Part shown: positions 63,767-64,000 of the stretch, one piece after another
Layout of the letters: every line of letters begins with the position of its first letter
How positions within the stretch are numbered: position 1 is the stretch's first letter
NCBI GenBank assembly: GCA_021186555.1
Contig: JAJKFL010000012.1
Span: 19,355,711 to 19,419,710, forward strand
Direction: 5' to 3'
From: Reticulitermes speratus
Lineage: Eukaryota > Arthropoda > Insecta > Blattodea > Rhinotermitidae
Length of the DNA: 64,000 nt
Translations under genes and position numbers: made by a program
Notes under the pieces: generated by a model
What the model saw: the letters and a program-made list of their open reading frames with translations, nothing else
What the model was told of the DNA's origin: nothing
The model's database searches: none

Positions 63767-64000
63767 AGGCTCTGCTTGATTTTGTAAATGCTTTATCTAA
63801 AATTTTACATTTCGCTAGATATCGATATGGGTTCAAACCCATTTTTCCAAAGCATATCAGTCGTACTGATGACATATTTACAGAAAAAATATTTAAAATT
63901 TTGTTGTGATGCAATGGTCCAACCTTCCAGCTTTCTGGGCTAGCTCTGGAACGTCAGGCTTTGCGCCACTATAAAGTAAGAACCAGGCTCTGGAACTTTG
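63767..64000. other. Window end, nothing recognised
   Basis: AT-rich DNA up to the end of the window. Confidence 0.3.

Overview
The window reads as intergenic or intronic DNA from a large, repeat-rich insect (arthropod) genome. The grounds are AT-rich sequence with almost no long reading frames, a Jockey-type LINE, mariner, pogo and hAT relics, and many tRNA-headed SINEs. A cockroach or termite (Blattodea) is my guess from the SINE and fold-back content; nothing here proves the order. No complete host gene is visible. The only host-gene signals are a possible 70-bp exon on the + strand (46882-46951) and a CpG-rich, promoter-like block (about 29150-29365).

Layout. 0.26-1.18 kb is a 42-bp minisatellite. 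2.8-19.8 kb is old unique DNA peppered with SINEs, a deleted mariner transposase (7.5-8.2 kb), fold-back elements (10.4, 13.6, 15.8 and 16.0 kb), a LINE tail split by a SINE (11.4-12.1 kb) and a 200-bp segmental tandem duplication (16.7-17.1 kb). 20.3-24.5 kb is the main coding content: an apparently full-length LINE on the - strand with gag-like ORF1 and endonuclease/reverse-transcriptase ORF2, flanked by an 11-bp target-site duplication. 26.7-27.4 kb (68-bp unit) and 28.4-29.1 kb (37-bp unit) are minisatellites. 30-50 kb mixes SINEs, LINE tails, a hAT element (39.0-39.6 kb), a pogo-like MITE inside an older tandem repeat (43.7 kb), a mariner-like element at the apex of a palindrome (44.4-44.9 kb), another mariner-like relic (46.5 kb) and a tandem fold-back family (48.0-48.4 kb). 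50.8-52.0 kb is a very homogeneous 49-bp minisatellite. 52-64 kb holds an 86-bp near-perfect hairpin MITE, more SINEs and nested fold-backs at 58.1-58.6 kb.

Most notable: at least seven fold-back families with otherwise different sequences share one RNA-like core, CTGANGA or close to it, then T, a helix whose two strands co-vary between families, then CGAAA or close to it. This resembles the catalytic core of hammerhead ribozymes, known from Penelope-like retroelements and animal retrozymes, but with one extra base and no clear cleavage site. Two of these elements, plus a third with an eroded copy, carry roughly 14-bp duplications at their ends, which points to copying through RNA rather than DNA cut-and-paste.
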